A DNA stretch of 64,000 bases from Chelatococcus sp. HY11. GTDB taxonomy: Bacteria; Pseudomonadota; Alphaproteobacteria; Rhizobiales; Beijerinckiaceae. The notes beneath the pieces were generated by a model. It was not told the origin of the DNA and made no database searches. It worked only from the letters and a program-made list of their open reading frames with translations. Positions 38,237 to 49,719 of the stretch are shown one piece after another; positions within the stretch are counted from its first letter, which is position 1; every line of letters starts with the position of its first letter. The DNA is taken from assembly GCF_018398335.1 (NCBI RefSeq), contig NZ_JAHBRX010000001.1, positions 3,340,001 through 3,404,000 of the forward strand. Direction: 5' to 3'. The position numbers were made by a program, and so were the translations under genes.

Positions 38237-39646
38237 TCAGTAACGATAATGATCGGGCTTGTACGGGCCCTGCGGCGTCACGCCGATATAGGCGGCCTGC
38301 TCGGCGCTGAGCTCCGTGAGCTTCACACCGATCTTAGCGAGATGCAGGCGTGCGACCTTCTCGTCGAGGTGCTTGGGAAGCGTATAGACCTTCTTGTCGT
38401 ACTGTCCCTGCTTGGTGAACAGCTCGATCTGGGCCAGCGTCTGGTTGGTGAAGGATGCCGACATCACGAAGGACGGATGGCCCGTGGCGTTGCCGAGGTT
38501 CACGAGGCGCCCCTCCGACAGGAGGATGATGCGCTTGCCGTCGGGGAACTCAACCTCGTCCACCTGCGGCTTCACGTTGTGCCACTTGAAGTTCTTGAGG
38601 CCCGCGACCTGAATTTCGTTGTCGAAATGGCCGATGTTGCAGACGATCGCCCGGTCCTTCATGCCGCGCATATGCTCGACGGTGATGATGTCCTTGTTGC
38701 CGGTGGCCGTGACATAGATGTCGGCACGCGGCAGGGCGTCCTCGATGGTGGCGACTTCATAGCCTTCCATCGCCGCCTGGAGGGCGCAGATCGGATCGAC
38801 TTCCGACACCAGCACGCGGGCGCCGGCCTGACGCAGCGAGGCGGCAGAGCCCTTGCCCACGTCGCCGAAGCCGGCCACGAAGGCGACCTTGCCGGCCATC
38901 ATCACGTCGGTGCCACGGCGGATGCCATCGACCAGCGACTCGCGGCAGCCGTAGAGATTGTCGAACTTCGATTTCGTGACGCTGTCATTGACGTTGATCG
39001 CCGGGAAGAGCAGCTTGCCGTCCTTCTCCATCATATAGAGGCGATGCACGCCCGTGGTCGTCTCCTCGGAGACGCCGCGGATCGACTTGGCGAGCTCGGC
39101 GAACCAGCCCTTGGGCTTCTCGGCCAGGGTCTTCTTCAGGAGCGCGAAGAGCACCTCCTCCTCTTCCGAGGAGGCCTTGTCGAGGAAGGCGGTGTCGCCG
39201 TTCTCGGCACGCAGCCCGAGATGGACGAACAGGGTCGCGTCACCGCCGTCGTCGAGGATCATGTTCGGCATACCGCCGCCATGCCACTCGAACAGCTTGC
39301 GGGTGTAATCCCAATAGTCGGTCAGCGTCTCGCCCTTGATGGCGAACACCGGCGTGCCGGCGGCGGCGATGGCCGCTGCAGCGTGGTCCTGGGTCGAATA
39401 GATGTTGCAGGACACCCAGCGCACGTCAGCGCCAAGCGCCTTCAGCGTCTCGATGAGCACGGCGGTCTGGATCGTCATATGCAGGGAGCCGGCGATGCGG
39501 GCGCCCTTGAGCGGCTGTGCCGCGCCGTACTCTTCGCGGACAGCCATCAGGCCGGGCATTTCGCTCTCGGCGATGGCGATTTCCTTGCGGCCCCAATCGG
39601 CCAGCGAGATATCCTTGACGATGTAGTCCTGGGCAGCGGTGGACAT
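38237..39646 (-). CDS. ahcY: Adenosylhomocysteinase
   Basis: 469 residues. The NAD-binding motif [17 protein letters not shown] and the substrate/NAD region [19 protein letters not shown] are those of SAH hydrolase; the protein ends in the canonical PDHYRY. Splits S-adenosylhomocysteine to adenosine and homocysteine. ATG 39646 is chosen, since conserved sequence begins there. Upstream (39709-39732) is a strong palindromic operator. The adenosine product could be used by the PfkB adenosine kinase-like protein at 51-52 kb. Confidence 0.96.
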   Translation of the reverse strand: MSTAAQDYIVKDISLADWGRKEIAIAESEMPGLMAVREEYGAAQPLKGARIAGSLHMTIQTAVLIETLKALGADVRWVSCNIYSTQDHAAAAIAAAGTPVFAIKGETLTDYWDYTRKLFEWHGGGMPNMILDDGGDATLFVHLGLRAENGDTAFLDKASSEEEEVLFALLKKTLAEKPKGWFAELAKSIRGVSEETTTGVHRLYMMEKDGKLLFPAINVNDSVTKSKFDNLYGCRESLVDGIRRGTDVMMAGKVAFVAGFGDVGKGSAASLRQAGARVLVSEVDPICALQAAMEGYEVATIEDALPRADIYVTATGNKDIITVEHMRGMKDRAIVCNIGHFDNEIQVAGLKNFKWHNVKPQVDEVEFPDGKRIILLSEGRLVNLGNATGHPSFVMSASFTNQTLAQIELFTKQGQYDKKVYTLPKHLDEKVARLHLAKIGVKLTELSAEQAAYIGVTPQGPYKPDHYRY

Positions 39647-39708
39647 GGCGCGATTTCCGTTCTGATGCGATAGCGCGGCCTCTATAGCAGGCTGCGGCGA
39701 GACGCGCA

Positions 39709-39732
39709 ATAAAGACATAAAGAAGTCTTTAT
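39709..39732 (-). promoter_or_regulatory. Candidate operator of ahcY (ATAAAGA-AG-TCTTTAT)
   Basis: ATAAAGA (39717-39723), 2-nt spacer, TCTTTAT (39726-39732) is a perfect palindrome, with an additional half-site ATAAAGA at 39709-39715. It is 63-86 nt upstream of the ahcY start, in AT-rich sequence unlike its surroundings. The arrangement suits a dimeric winged-helix regulator such as the ArsR-family SahR that controls SAH-cycle genes; the regulator is not in the window, so the assignment is inferred. Confidence 0.65.
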
Positions 39733-39783
39733 ATGGCTAAATGTGCGCTTTGGGAGATGGCGGCAATCTCAAGCGCGGCGTTC

Positions 39784-39937
39784 CCCCACCCCTTACCCTC
39801 CCCGCAAAGGGTGAGGTGTCTCGCGTTGAGACTGCTGAACAAAAGCCACTGGCCTCCGCGTTTCCCGACACCCGATTTGACGGAAATGCACTACGTCGCC
39901 GCGCCCCTCCCCTTTGCGGGGAGGGTGAGGGGTGGGG
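39784..39937. repeat. GC-rich REP-like inverted repeat between ahcY and trpS
   Basis: Arm CCCCACCCCTTACCCTCCCC... (39784-39811) is the reverse complement, with one mismatch over 28 nt, of the arm at 39910-39937. About 98 bp lie between them. The same GGGAGGGTG...GGTGGGG vocabulary recurs at 42882-43005 and 56434-56508. Found only between genes here. Confidence 0.85.
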
Positions 39938-39951
39938 TACACCCGATGACG

Positions 39952-39983
39952 AAAAAGCCCGGAGGGCTAATGCCTTCCGGGCT
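39952..39983 (-). terminator. Intrinsic terminator after trpS
   Basis: On the minus strand: AGCCCGGAAGG (39983-39973), 6-nt loop, CCCTCCGGGCT (39966-39956, one G-T wobble), then a five-T tract (39956-39952). It is about 40 nt beyond the trpS stop. Confidence 0.85.
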
Positions 39984-40022
39984 CGAATCGTGTGCGAAAT
40001 GATTGCTATCGCGGCGAAGCGC

Positions 40023-41063
40023 TTACTTCGCCCTGACGAAGCCGAGGATATCCTTCACCGCGTCGATCGTCGGCTTGGCGATCGCCCGGGCGCGGTCGGC
40101 GCCGTCGATCAAAACGGAATCAATATAGGCCGGGTCATCGACGAGGCGCTTCATCTCGGCGCCGAGCGGACCGAGCCGATCGACGGAGAGGTCGATCAAC
40201 GCCGCCTTGAAGGCGGAGAACTGGCCGCCGCCGTAGTCGCGCAGCACCTCGGTGCGCGGAATACCCTTCAGCGCCGCGAAGATGCCGACCAGGTTGTCCG
40301 CCTCGGGCCGGCCTTCCAGCCCCTTCTCCTCCGACGGCAGGGGCTCCGGATCGGTCTTAGCCTTGCGGATCTTCTGGGCGATGGTGTCCGCGTCATCGGT
40401 CAGGTTGATGCGCGAATAATCCGACGGATCGGACTTCGACATCTTCTTGGTGCCGTCGCGCAAGGACATGATGCGCATGGCCGGCCCCTGGATCAGCGGC
40501 TCGGTCAACGGGAAGAAGGCGCCATTAAAGCCGTTCGCGGCGATCGACGCGGCGTAGTCGTTGTTGAACTTCTGCGCGATGTCGCGGGTCAGCTCCAGAT
40601 GCTGCTTCTGGTCCTCGCCCACGGGAACATGGGTCGCCCGGTAGATCAGGATGTCGGCGGCCATCAGGGAGGGATAGGCGTAGAGCCCGAGCGAGGCATT
40701 CTCGCGGTCCTTGCCGGCCTTCTCCTTGAACTGCGTCATGCGGTTCATCCAGCCGACCCGCGCGACGCAGTTGAACACCCAGGCGAGTTCGGCGTGTTCC
40801 GTCACCTGGCTCTGGTTGAAGACGATGTGGCGCTTGGCGTCGATGCCGGCGGCGAGGAAGGCCGCCGTGACCTCACGGATCTGCCGCTTCAGCTCGGCCG
40901 GATCCTGCGGCACGGTGATCGCGTGCATGTCGACCACGCAGTAGATGCAGTCATACTTCTCCTGCAACGGCACGAAGCGCGCGATGGCGCCGAGATAGTT
41001 GCCAAGGTGAAGGTTTCCCGTCGGCTGCACGCCGGAGAAAACGCGTTCCTGAAAAGCCGCCAT
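40023..41063 (-). CDS. trpS: Tryptophanyl-tRNA synthetase
   Basis: 346 residues, class I synthetase. The HIGH-like motif is [11 protein letters not shown] (after FSGVQPT), the Trp/ATP region includes CVVDMHAIT and [16 protein letters not shown], and the KMSKS loop is [10 protein letters not shown]. Charges tRNA-Trp. It lies 170 nt downstream of murJ on the same strand, the usual murJ-trpS pairing, and ends at a clear terminator. Confidence 0.96.
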   Translation of the reverse strand: MAAFQERVFSGVQPTGNLHLGNYLGAIARFVPLQEKYDCIYCVVDMHAITVPQDPAELKRQIREVTAAFLAAGIDAKRHIVFNQSQVTEHAELAWVFNCVARVGWMNRMTQFKEKAGKDRENASLGLYAYPSLMAADILIYRATHVPVGEDQKQHLELTRDIAQKFNNDYAASIAANGFNGAFFPLTEPLIQGPAMRIMSLRDGTKKMSKSDPSDYSRINLTDDADTIAQKIRKAKTDPEPLPSEEKGLEGRPEADNLVGIFAALKGIPRTEVLRDYGGGQFSAFKAALIDLSVDRLGPLGAEMKRLVDDPAYIDSVLIDGADRARAIAKPTIDAVKDILGFVRAK

Positions 41064-41233
41064 GATGACTCCGTCAACCCCAGCCTCTGCGGGTCAGCCG
41101 GCGCCTGTCGGGGATGGCCCATCCATCCCGCATGCGCATCGGCAATGCCCGCATGAAAAAACGTGCGGCGTTATCGCAATGCGCCGACCGGAGCGCAAGG
41201 TGCCGCGTGCAAGGTGCCGCGTGATAGCACAGC

Positions 41234-42781
41234 TCAGGAGCGACGCCATCGTAGAATATGTGGCGCGATCGCACCGGTCGCGAAGGCCATACCGGCATAG
41301 AGGGCAAGTCCTCCACCGCATAGCAGCGCGAGCGCGCCGGCCTTCACCGCGAGATGATCCATCACGAGCCATGGCGCGAGCCCGCGCATGCCCGCCACGA
41401 GGCCCAAGCCCATCACGAGCGAAGCGGCAAGCAGCAGCATGACGCGGCGCGCCATACCGGCAGTCAGCGCCTCAGCCGTGGACCGCGCGGCCCCCCACAG
41501 CACCAGCGCATTGATGCCAAGGCCGAGGCTGAGGCCGAGGCCAATCCCGGCAATGCCCAAGGCAGAGTTGAGCGCGTAGCCGGCCAGTCCCGTTACCACG
41601 AGACATGACAGCCCGCCGACAATCGGGATGCGCAAGGCCTCCCGGGCGAAGAAGGGCTGGGCCAGGACCTTGGCGATCGACGCTGCCGGGAGGCCGAGAG
41701 CCAGCATGCGCAGGAGCGCCGCCGTGCCCGCCGCATCGTCAGGCCCGAAGGCTCCACGCTGGAAAAGCACCATGGTGATTGGCTCAGCGAGTATGGCCAG
41801 CGCTACCGCCGCCGGCAGCGACAGAGCGAGCGCGCCTTCCAGCGCCCGCGCCTGCGCGATGGCCGCGCCGTGATGGTCGCCCGCTGCGAGGCGGGCCGCC
41901 ACCTCGGACAGCAAGACCGTGCCCACCGCAACGCCGATGAGCGAGAGCGGAAGCTGCGCGACACGATCGGCATAGTAGAGCCAGGACACCGCTGAGGCTT
42001 CTTGCGAGGCGACCGCGGTCGCCACGACGACGGCGAGCTGGGTGGCGCCGCTCGCGGCGGTCGCCGGCAGGACACGGCGCGCAAGCCGGCGGATGTCGGG
42101 CGTCAACCGAGGGCGGCGCCACGTGAAACCGCCGGGATGACGTAGCAGCGCGACGAGAACGATGCCGAGATGCACAAGGCCGGAGGCGCTGACCGCGAGC
42201 GAGAGCCACCAGCCCTGCCGGATCGCGGTCTCCTCGTCAGGCACGTCGAGCATCAGCAGGACGGCGATCATCAGGACATTCACGAGTACCGGCGCCATAG
42301 CAGCTGCCGTATAGCGCCGGTCCGCGTTGAGATAAGCGCCGATGAGCGAAGCGAGACCCGCCAGCGCGACAAAGGGGAAGGCCAGACGTGTGTAGGTGAC
42401 CGCCAGCGCGAATTTGTCCGCGTCGTCGGCGTAGCCGGCGCCCAGCGCCATGACGACAACAGGCGCGGCAAGCTCGACCAGTCCCGTCAGCCCGAGGAGG
42501 ACCAGGGCCGCGCCACTCATGGCCTGGCCGGCAAAGCGCCACGCCTCGGCCTCCCCCCGCTCCGCGCGGATGCGACTGTAGAGCGGCACGAAGCCGGCAT
42601 TGAGCCCGCCTTCCCCGAATACGCGACGCGCCACGTTGGGAAGCCGAAACGCGAGCAGGAAGGCATCCGCGGCCATACCGGCGCCGAGCACGCGCGCGAT
42701 CATGACATCGCGCGCGAAACCGATGAGGCGCGAGGCGATGGCGGCAAGGCCCACGACGAGGCTGGAACGAGCGAGCGACAT
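41234..42781 (-). CDS. murJ: Lipid II flippase MurJ
   Basis: 515 residues with about 14 predicted hydrophobic helices. The N terminus SLVVGLAAIASRLIGFARDVMIARVLGAG and the segment FGEGGLNAGFVPLYSR are MurJ/MviN signatures, including the conserved Arg residues of the central cavity. Moves lipid II across the inner membrane for peptidoglycan synthesis. The plus-strand upstream side carries the REP-like element at 42.9 kb. Confidence 0.94.
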   Translation of the reverse strand: MSLARSSLVVGLAAIASRLIGFARDVMIARVLGAGMAADAFLLAFRLPNVARRVFGEGGLNAGFVPLYSRIRAERGEAEAWRFAGQAMSGAALVLLGLTGLVELAAPVVVMALGAGYADDADKFALAVTYTRLAFPFVALAGLASLIGAYLNADRRYTAAAMAPVLVNVLMIAVLLMLDVPDEETAIRQGWWLSLAVSASGLVHLGIVLVALLRHPGGFTWRRPRLTPDIRRLARRVLPATAASGATQLAVVVATAVASQEASAVSWLYYADRVAQLPLSLIGVAVGTVLLSEVAARLAAGDHHGAAIAQARALEGALALSLPAAVALAILAEPITMVLFQRGAFGPDDAAGTAALLRMLALGLPAASIAKVLAQPFFAREALRIPIVGGLSCLVVTGLAGYALNSALGIAGIGLGLSLGLGINALVLWGAARSTAEALTAGMARRVMLLLAASLVMGLGLVAGMRGLAPWLVMDHLAVKAGALALLCGGGLALYAGMAFATGAIAPHILRWRRS

Positions 42782-42881
42782 GCCTGAGGTCTAGCTTATT
42801 CGCGGGCTGGGATCAGCGGCTGATTTTTGAGGGTTGGAACGGGCGCCCTACAGGCAACCTCAGTCCTACCTCCCGCACGGA

Positions 42882-43005
42882 CGCCCCCTCCGCCAGCCTG
42901 CGGCTGGCACCTTCCCCTGGAAGGGGGAGGATCACTCAGCCTGTGAACGCGCGTTGATCCCTCCCCTCAGGGGAGGGTGGCCTCGCGCAGCGAGGTCGGG
43001 TGGGG
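42882..43005. repeat. GC-rich REP-like element between murJ and hslU
   Basis: Several stem-loops in series: GCCAGCC/GGCTGGC (42892-42898 / 42902-42908), CCCTCCCC/GGGGAGGG (42959-42966 / 42970-42977) and CCTCG/CGAGG (42981-42985 / 42991-42995), ending GGTCGGGTGGGG. It shares its right half (GGGAGGGTGGCCTCGCGC..CGAGG..GGGTGGGG) with the element at 56.4 kb. It occupies most of the gap of about 280 bp. Confidence 0.85.
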
Positions 43006-43021
43006 TTCAACCCGGCCGACC

Positions 43022-43037
43022 TGTCTCACGTGAAACA
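43022..43037. promoter_or_regulatory. parS-like centromere site 1 (ParB binding)
   Basis: TGTCTCACGTGAAACA matches the widely conserved parS consensus TGTTTCACGTGAAACA at 15 of 16 positions (C for T at position 4). It lies between the REP-like element and the hslU stop, in non-coding DNA, about 17 kb from the putative origin. A second 15/16 match is at 57407-57422. Confidence 0.72.
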
Positions 43038-43063
43038 TTTGGGCGCGGCGGTGGCGACAGAAC

Positions 43064-44383
<1,320 letters not shown>

Positions 44384-44393
44384 GTCAGGTCAA

Positions 44394-45470
44394 TCAGGTC
44401 ACTGGGTTTGGAAGTCGGAGGGTGAGGTTCACCGGCAGTCCCCGCAGGAACAGGCGGCGCAGGGGCTGCCAGCCGGCGCTGAGCAGGAGAATGAAGGCGC
44501 CAAGCACGAGCAGCGTCGCCGGCAGCATCAGGTCTGACGCGCCGGCATTGCGCAGCAATGTCCCGCAGGCGATACCGGCATAGATAAGGCCTGACACGAG
44601 GATAGCCCGTCGGTCGATGATCACAGCCACGATACCGAGCGCGAGGAAGGCGCCGAGTATGGCCACCGCCTGACCGAGGCTGACCACGCCAAAGTCCGCG
44701 CCGATACCCGCGAAGAGGGGATGCACGATCATCGGCGCCGCGGCGAGGTGAAGCCAGAAGGCCACGTCCGTCCGACGGGTCAGGCGCGCCTTGTCGGACA
44801 TGTCGAAGCGCATGGCGAGGACGAAGATGGCGAGCCCAAGCACGAAAAGCAGGGCTGTCACATGAGTACGCACAATCTCGGGGGCGGCCGCCAGCAGTCC
44901 CGCGAGAAGCGCGCCGGCCAGGGCGACGACTCCGGCCGCGACCGTGATCGGGACGCGGAAGCGCAGGTAGTGCAGGAAAGCGGCCACGCTCGTCGCCAGG
45001 GCCGCGACGCTCGCGACCATGGGATAGCCATTGACGAAAGCGGGATAGTTGCCTGTGGCGATGTCGACATCGCCGGTCAGTGCCGCAAAGCCGTGGAGCA
45101 ACGCGAGAAAGGTCGCCCCGACGAAGACGGCGAGAAGCACGATGGATGGCAGCGCCATGCGGCGCCGGCGCGTGAAGAACTCGGCGAGCAACCAGGCGAC
45201 GATCGCCAGCACCAGCCACGACAGGCCGAGATCGGGCAACAGGGCGCCGCCGATATACCGAACCGCGCCGAGAAACAGAACGAGGCCGAGGGTCACGAAA
45301 ATGTCGGCGAAACCGGTGATAAGCCGCAATGCCTCATCATCGGGCGTGCGCTGAGCCGCCGGCTGGCTTTCCCCGCCAAGCTCGGCCGCGAGACGATTGA
45401 GCGCGTCGGCCTGGTCGGCCGACAGGATGCCACGGCTGACCGCAGTGGCGATGACGCTCTCTTGCATCAT
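44394..45470 (-). CDS. Uncharacterised multi-pass membrane protein inserted between hslV and hslU
   Basis: 358 residues. A soluble N-terminal stretch of about 55 residues ([20 protein letters not shown], a short helical motif reminiscent of the start of DUF2157 proteins) precedes about nine or ten hydrophobic helices. No catalytic motif recognised. Its ATG overlaps the hslV stop (ATGA) and hslU follows 10 nt later, so it is translated from the hslVU message. In most bacteria hslV and hslU are adjacent. Function unknown; membrane location is secure. Confidence 0.8.
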   Translation of the reverse strand: MMQESVIATAVSRGILSADQADALNRLAAELGGESQPAAQRTPDDEALRLITGFADIFVTLGLVLFLGAVRYIGGALLPDLGLSWLVLAIVAWLLAEFFTRRRRMALPSIVLLAVFVGATFLALLHGFAALTGDVDIATGNYPAFVNGYPMVASVAALATSVAAFLHYLRFRVPITVAAGVVALAGALLAGLLAAAPEIVRTHVTALLFVLGLAIFVLAMRFDMSDKARLTRRTDVAFWLHLAAAPMIVHPLFAGIGADFGVVSLGQAVAILGAFLALGIVAVIIDRRAILVSGLIYAGIACGTLLRNAGASDLMLPATLLVLGAFILLLSAGWQPLRRLFLRGLPVNLTLRLPNPVT

Positions 45471-46126
45471 GTATCTATACTCTCAATCACGAGATTGCTG
45501 TTGGTATAGACACATATGTCGGCGGCGATGCCGAGCGCGCGGCGTACAATGGTTTCAGCATCGTGGTCACTGTCGGCGAGCGCGCGGGCAGCGGCGAGCG
45601 CGTAGTTGCCGCCCGACCCGATCGCCATGATCGCCGCCCCATGCAGAAGCTCCGGCTCGAGCACGTCACCAGTACCCGACAGAAGGAGGCCGACATCCTT
45701 GTCCGCCACCAGCATCATGGCCTCCAGCCGACGCAGGTAACGGTCCGTCCGCCAATCCTTGGCGAGTTCGACGCAGGCGCGCGTGAGCTGCCCCGGGAAC
45801 TGCTCGAGCTTGGCCTCCAGCCGCTCGAACAAGGTGAAGGCATCGGCGGTCGCACCGGCGAAACCGGACAGGACTTTTCCTTGGGCCAGCCGGCGAACCT
45901 TGCGGGCGTTGCCTTTGATCACGGTCTGCCCGAGGCTGACCTGGCCATCCCCGCCGATGACCACCTTGCCGTTCTTGCGCACCATGAGGATGGTGGTGGC
46001 GTGGAAGACGCCGCCCTGGTCGCCGTCATGGTGGGAGCTCGGGTTGTGCATGCGCATGGGGATCTGGCCAGCTTCTGAATGCGAACGGGAATAGGCGACA
46101 ATCGATAGGACCGTCGCCGGTTTCAT
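45467..46126 (-). CDS. hslV: HslV peptidase subunit (ClpQ)
   Basis: Up to 219 residues. Mature HslV begins with the catalytic Thr, here Thr44 in [23 protein letters not shown], so a propeptide of 43 residues (or 18 if ATG 46051 is the true start) must be removed. This is longer than the single Met of E. coli HslV but similar propeptides are seen in alphaproteobacteria. The [18 protein letters not shown] segment and [14 protein letters not shown] are family signatures. Forms the double-ring peptidase of HslVU. Confidence 0.93.
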   Translation of the reverse strand: MKPATVLSIVAYSRSHSEAGQIPMRMHNPSSHHDGDQGGVFHATTILMVRKNGKVVIGGDGQVSLGQTVIKGNARKVRRLAQGKVLSGFAGATADAFTLFERLEAKLEQFPGQLTRACVELAKDWRTDRYLRRLEAMMLVADKDVGLLLSGTGDVLEPELLHGAAIMAIGSGGNYALAAARALADSDHDAETIVRRALGIAADICVYTNSNLVIESIDT

Positions 46127-46330
46127 GTAAGCCCATTTTCGCCAAGATCCAGAGTTTCACGTCGCGAGCGCGCACGGGCCCAAGCAAAGCTCCCGGGGGC
46201 GTGAGGCCTGAGACGGGAGAACCTGGGGAGTCCTAACCTTAAGCGATGGTGGCGCGGCGCCTCGCGTCTTGCTAGAAGCAGCCGGACTGCCGAGAGACGA
46301 CCAACAGGCAGGCGCCGAAGGAGACAAGTC

Positions 46331-46918
46331 ATGCGGGCCGCGACCGTGAAACGCCGCACCAGCGAGACCGACGTTGCCGTCGAGGTTGCTCTCGATGGGT
46401 CGGGCAAGGCTGACATTGCGACGGGCGTTGGATTTTTCGACCACATGCTCGAACTCTTCGCGCGCCACGCCTTGTTCGACATGAAGGTCAAGGTCACAGG
46501 CGACCTGCATGTGGACCAGCATCATACGGTCGAGGATGTCGGCATAGCGCTCGGCGAAGCCGTGCTCAAGGCGCTTGGCGAAAAGCGTGGCATCCAGCGT
46601 TATGCGAGTGTCGACCTGCCTATGGACGAGACGCTGAGCCGGGTTGTCGTCGATATTTCCGGCCGGCCCTTTCTCGTCTTCCGGACCACCTTCCCCACCG
46701 AGAAAGTCGGCCAGTTCGACACCGAGCTCGTGCGCGAATGGTTCCAGGCTTTCGCGGTCAATGCGCGCCTCACGCTCCACGTCGAGACTTTCTATGGCGA
46801 CAACGCTCACCATATTGCAGAGAGCTGCTTCAAGGGATTGGCCCGCGCCTTGCGTGCCGCTGTCTCCGTGGACGCACGCGAAGGCGAGCGTATCCCTTCG
46901 ACGAAGGGCGCACTTTAG
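46331..46918 (+). CDS. hisB: Imidazoleglycerol-phosphate dehydratase
   Basis: 195 residues. The two metal-binding signatures are [18 protein letters not shown] with [17 protein letters not shown], and the repeated [19 protein letters not shown]. Sixth step of histidine synthesis, monofunctional type (no phosphatase domain). It opens the plus-strand hisB-DUF2628-hisH-hisA-hisF-hisE-coaA cluster, divergent from hslV; the 204-bp gap between them must hold both promoters. Confidence 0.96.
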   Translation: MRAATVKRRTSETDVAVEVALDGSGKADIATGVGFFDHMLELFARHALFDMKVKVTGDLHVDQHHTVEDVGIALGEAVLKALGEKRGIQRYASVDLPMDETLSRVVVDISGRPFLVFRTTFPTEKVGQFDTELVREWFQAFAVNARLTLHVETFYGDNAHHIAESCFKGLARALRAAVSVDAREGERIPSTKGAL

Positions 46919-46944
46919 GGCGGTTCAGTGCGGGAGTTTGGGTG

Positions 46945-47466
46945 ATGGCGGTGTACACGCTGCATGTCCCGGCCGAGGACATGCCGGGCGATCCGGCGGC
47001 GCTGGGGGATGCCGTTCTTCTAAAGGACGGCTTCGCCTGGGGCGCGTTTATTTTCCAGGTTTTCTGGTGCCTCTATCACCGGCTGTGGCTGGTGGCGCTG
47101 GCGCTGGCGGTCGTCACATTGGGCGTCAGCGCCGGCCTGCAATGGTTTGGCCTGCCGTCTTTCGCCGTGACGGTGATCTCCCTGCTCATCGCCGCGTTCT
47201 TCGCCTTGGAAGCCAACGGGCTCCGGCGACGGAAGCTGGAGCGACACGGTTTCCGCCCGGCGGGCGTCGTCGTCGCGGACAGCTATTCGGATGCGGAGGC
47301 ACGCGCGTTCTCGGCCTGGCTCGACACACGCGAGCCTGGGATCGTTCCCCCTGGACGGACCACGCCGACGAGCGTTTACGACCAGCCCCGGCATAAGGTC
47401 GCCGCTGGAGCCGCGGGAACGCATCCGGTGCTCGGCCTTTTTCCTGACCAGGAGGGTCCACGATGA
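46945..47466 (+). CDS. DUF2628-like small membrane protein in the his operon
   Basis: 173 residues. After [32 protein letters not shown] come hydrophobic helices (about residues 33-75, [22 protein letters not shown]) followed by a basic cytosolic tail. The YTLH..... [20 protein letters not shown] pattern is that of DUF2628 proteins found between hisB and hisH in many rhizobia. The start is ATG 46945 with GGGAG at 46932-46936. Function unknown. Confidence 0.82.
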   Translation: MAVYTLHVPAEDMPGDPAALGDAVLLKDGFAWGAFIFQVFWCLYHRLWLVALALAVVTLGVSAGLQWFGLPSFAVTVISLLIAAFFALEANGLRRRKLERHGFRPAGVVVADSYSDAEARAFSAWLDTREPGIVPPGRTTPTSVYDQPRHKVAAGAAGTHPVLGLFPDQEGPR

Positions 47467-48113
47467 CCACGGCCATTGTCGACTACGGCTCGGGCAACCT
47501 GCACTCCGCTCACAAAGCGTTCGAGCGGGCGGCGCGCGAGGCCGGGCTTGAGCAGGCGATCACCGTGACGTCGGACCCGGACGTCGTCCTCGGCGCCGAC
47601 CGAATCGTCTTGCCCGGCGTTGGGGCCTTCGCGGATTGCCGGCGCGGACTTGACGCGGTGCCAGGCATGGTCGAAGCGCTCGAGACGGCTGTGCGCCGTC
47701 GTGGTGCACCTTTTTTAGGCATTTGCGTCGGCATGCAACTCCTGGCGACGCGCGGCCTCGAATACGAGACGACCGCGGGCCTGGACTGGATCGGTGGCGA
47801 CGTCGCCCAGATCGAGCCGTCGGACACTCATCTGAAAATCCCGCATATGGGCTGGAACACGCTCGGCACGACCCGCGGCCACGCCTTGCTCGAGGGCATC
47901 GAGACCGGGCCGGAGGGCCTGCACGCCTATTTCGTCCATTCCTACGCGCTGAAGCCGCGCGATCCGTCCGATCTGGTGGCGGAAACGGACTACGGCGGCG
48001 CGATCACCGCCATCGTCGCCCGTGACAATGTCGCGGGCACCCAGTTTCATCCTGAGAAGAGCCAGGAGCTCGGTCTCTCTCTCATCGCCAATTTCCTGAG
48101 GTGGCGGCCATGA
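47463..48113 (+). CDS. hisH: Imidazole glycerol phosphate synthase, glutaminase subunit
   Basis: 216 residues, class I glutamine amidotransferase. The nucleophile is Cys88 in [11 protein letters not shown]; the His/Glu pair is in [12 protein letters not shown]. Supplies ammonia to HisF. The ATG overlaps the upstream stop (ATGA) and its own stop overlaps the hisA start by 4 nt. Confidence 0.96.
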   Translation: MTTAIVDYGSGNLHSAHKAFERAAREAGLEQAITVTSDPDVVLGADRIVLPGVGAFADCRRGLDAVPGMVEALETAVRRRGAPFLGICVGMQLLATRGLEYETTAGLDWIGGDVAQIEPSDTHLKIPHMGWNTLGTTRGHALLEGIETGPEGLHAYFVHSYALKPRDPSDLVAETDYGGAITAIVARDNVAGTQFHPEKSQELGLSLIANFLRWRP

Positions 48114-48865
48114 TTTTGTTTCCCGCCATTGACCTGAAAGAAGGTCGTTGCGTGCGTCTCGTCCAGGGTGACATGGACCAGGCCACGGTGTTCAACGATG
48201 ATCCGGCCGCGCAGGCCGAGACCTTCGCCGCCCAGGGCTTCTCCTGGCTCCATGTGGTGGATCTCGACGGCGCGTTCGCCGGCCGGCCGATGAACGCGGA
48301 GGCCGTGGAGGGAATCATCGCGCGGAGCTCGATGCCCCTGCAGCTCGGCGGCGGCATCCGTGACATGAAGACTGTCGATGGCTGGATCGAGCGTGGCATC
48401 TCGCGCGTCGTCATCGGAACCGCCGCGGTGCGCGACCCCCAGTTCGTGCGCGAGGCCGCCCGCGTCCATCCCGGCCGGATTGCGGTCGGCATCGACGCCC
48501 GCGACGGTCGTGTCGCGGTGGAGGGCTGGGCGCGCCTGTCGGAAATGACGGCCGAGGAGCTTGCCCAGCGCTTCGAGGATGCCGGTGTCGCGGCGATCAT
48601 CTACACGGACATCGCCCGCGACGGCATCCTCAAGGGCCTCAATATCGAGGCGACGCTGCGGCTCGCCAAGGCCGTGTCGATCCCCGTCATCGCCTCCGGC
48701 GGCCTCGCTTCCATCGATGACGTGAAACGGCTGCTCGAGCCCGATTGCGCCATCCTCGAAGGGGCGATCACCGGCCGCGCGCTCTATGACGGGCGGCTGG
48801 ATCCCGCCGAGGCTATGGCCTTGATCAAGGCCGCCGGGCGTATCCCCACGCCTTTGGCGTCGTAA
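48110..48865 (+). CDS. hisA: ProFAR isomerase
   Basis: 251 residues, (beta-alpha)8 barrel: [21 protein letters not shown] carries the catalytic Asp (AIDL), and [20 protein letters not shown] and [12 protein letters not shown] are the phosphate-binding motifs. Isomerises ProFAR to PRFAR. ATG 48110 is chosen as it sits exactly on the hisH stop; a GTG 9 nt upstream is possible. Confidence 0.96.
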   Translation: MILFPAIDLKEGRCVRLVQGDMDQATVFNDDPAAQAETFAAQGFSWLHVVDLDGAFAGRPMNAEAVEGIIARSSMPLQLGGGIRDMKTVDGWIERGISRVVIGTAAVRDPQFVREAARVHPGRIAVGIDARDGRVAVEGWARLSEMTAEELAQRFEDAGVAAIIYTDIARDGILKGLNIEATLRLAKAVSIPVIASGGLASIDDVKRLLEPDCAILEGAITGRALYDGRLDPAEAMALIKAAGRIPTPLAS

Positions 48866-48876
48866 GGGGTGACTTC

Positions 48877-49683
48877 ATGCTGAAGGTCCGCCTTATTCCT
48901 TGCCTGGACGTCAAGGATGGCCGCGTCGTCAAGGGCGTCAAATTCGTCGACCTGCGCGACGCGGGCGATCCAGTCGAGGCCGCGATTGCCTATGACGCGG
49001 CCGGGGCCGATGAATTGTGCTTCCTCGACATCACGGCCAGTCACGAGGATCGCGGCACGCTGCTCGATGTGGTGCAACGCACCGCCGAGGCCTGCTTCAT
49101 GCCGCTGACAGTCGGCGGCGGCGTGCGCAGCGTCGACGATATCCGCACGCTTCTGCTTGCCGGCGCCGACAAGGTGTCGATTATGACGGCGGCGGTGAAG
49201 AACCGGCAGTTCGTCCGCGAGGCGGCGGAAAAATTCGGCGACCAGTGCATCGTCGTCGCCATCGATGCGAAGAAGACCTCCCTGCCCGGCTCACCCGACC
49301 GCTGGGAAATATTCACCCACGGCGGCCGCAATCCGACGGGCCTCGACGCGGTGGCCTATGCCGCGGAAGTGGCGAGCCTCGGCGCCGGCGAACTGCTCGT
49401 GACGTCCATGGATCGCGACGGCACCCACGCCGGCTATGATCTCGCCCTGATGCGGGCCATCGCCGACGCGGTCACCATCCCGGTGATCGCCTCCGGCGGC
49501 GTCGGCAATCTCGACCACCTCGTCGACGGGGTGCGCGAAGGCCATGCCAGCGCCGTGCTGGCCGCCTCAATTTTCCATTTCGGCGACTATAGTATAAGTG
49601 AAGCCAAGGCTTATATGGCCGATGCCGGCTTGGCGATGCGTTTGGATCCCCCAAGGAGTGGTCCCCACCATCGGGCGGGCTGA
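48877..49683 (+). CDS. hisF: Imidazole glycerol phosphate synthase, cyclase subunit
   Basis: 268 residues, slightly longer than the usual 250-258 because of a Pro/His-rich tail ([14 protein letters not shown]). Barrel motifs: [19 protein letters not shown] with the catalytic Asp, [28 protein letters not shown] and the C-terminal [11 protein letters not shown]. Makes IGP and AICAR with HisH. Lies between hisA and hisE. Confidence 0.96.
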   Translation: MLKVRLIPCLDVKDGRVVKGVKFVDLRDAGDPVEAAIAYDAAGADELCFLDITASHEDRGTLLDVVQRTAEACFMPLTVGGGVRSVDDIRTLLLAGADKVSIMTAAVKNRQFVREAAEKFGDQCIVVAIDAKKTSLPGSPDRWEIFTHGGRNPTGLDAVAYAAEVASLGAGELLVTSMDRDGTHAGYDLALMRAIADAVTIPVIASGGVGNLDHLVDGVREGHASAVLAASIFHFGDYSISEAKAYMADAGLAMRLDPPRSGPHHRAG

Positions 49684-49719
49684 CTTCGACCGTCGCTTTT
49701 GGGTTTGGACGCAAGGCCA

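Noticed and set aside
39647-39708. SAH riboswitch before ahcY
   Set aside because: The minus-strand leader lacks the expected GC-rich pseudoknot core; the palindromic operator is a better explanation for control.
42113-42128. Third parS-like match GCCACGTGAAACC in murJ
   Set aside because: Only about 11 of 16 positions match the consensus; the left half-site is absent.
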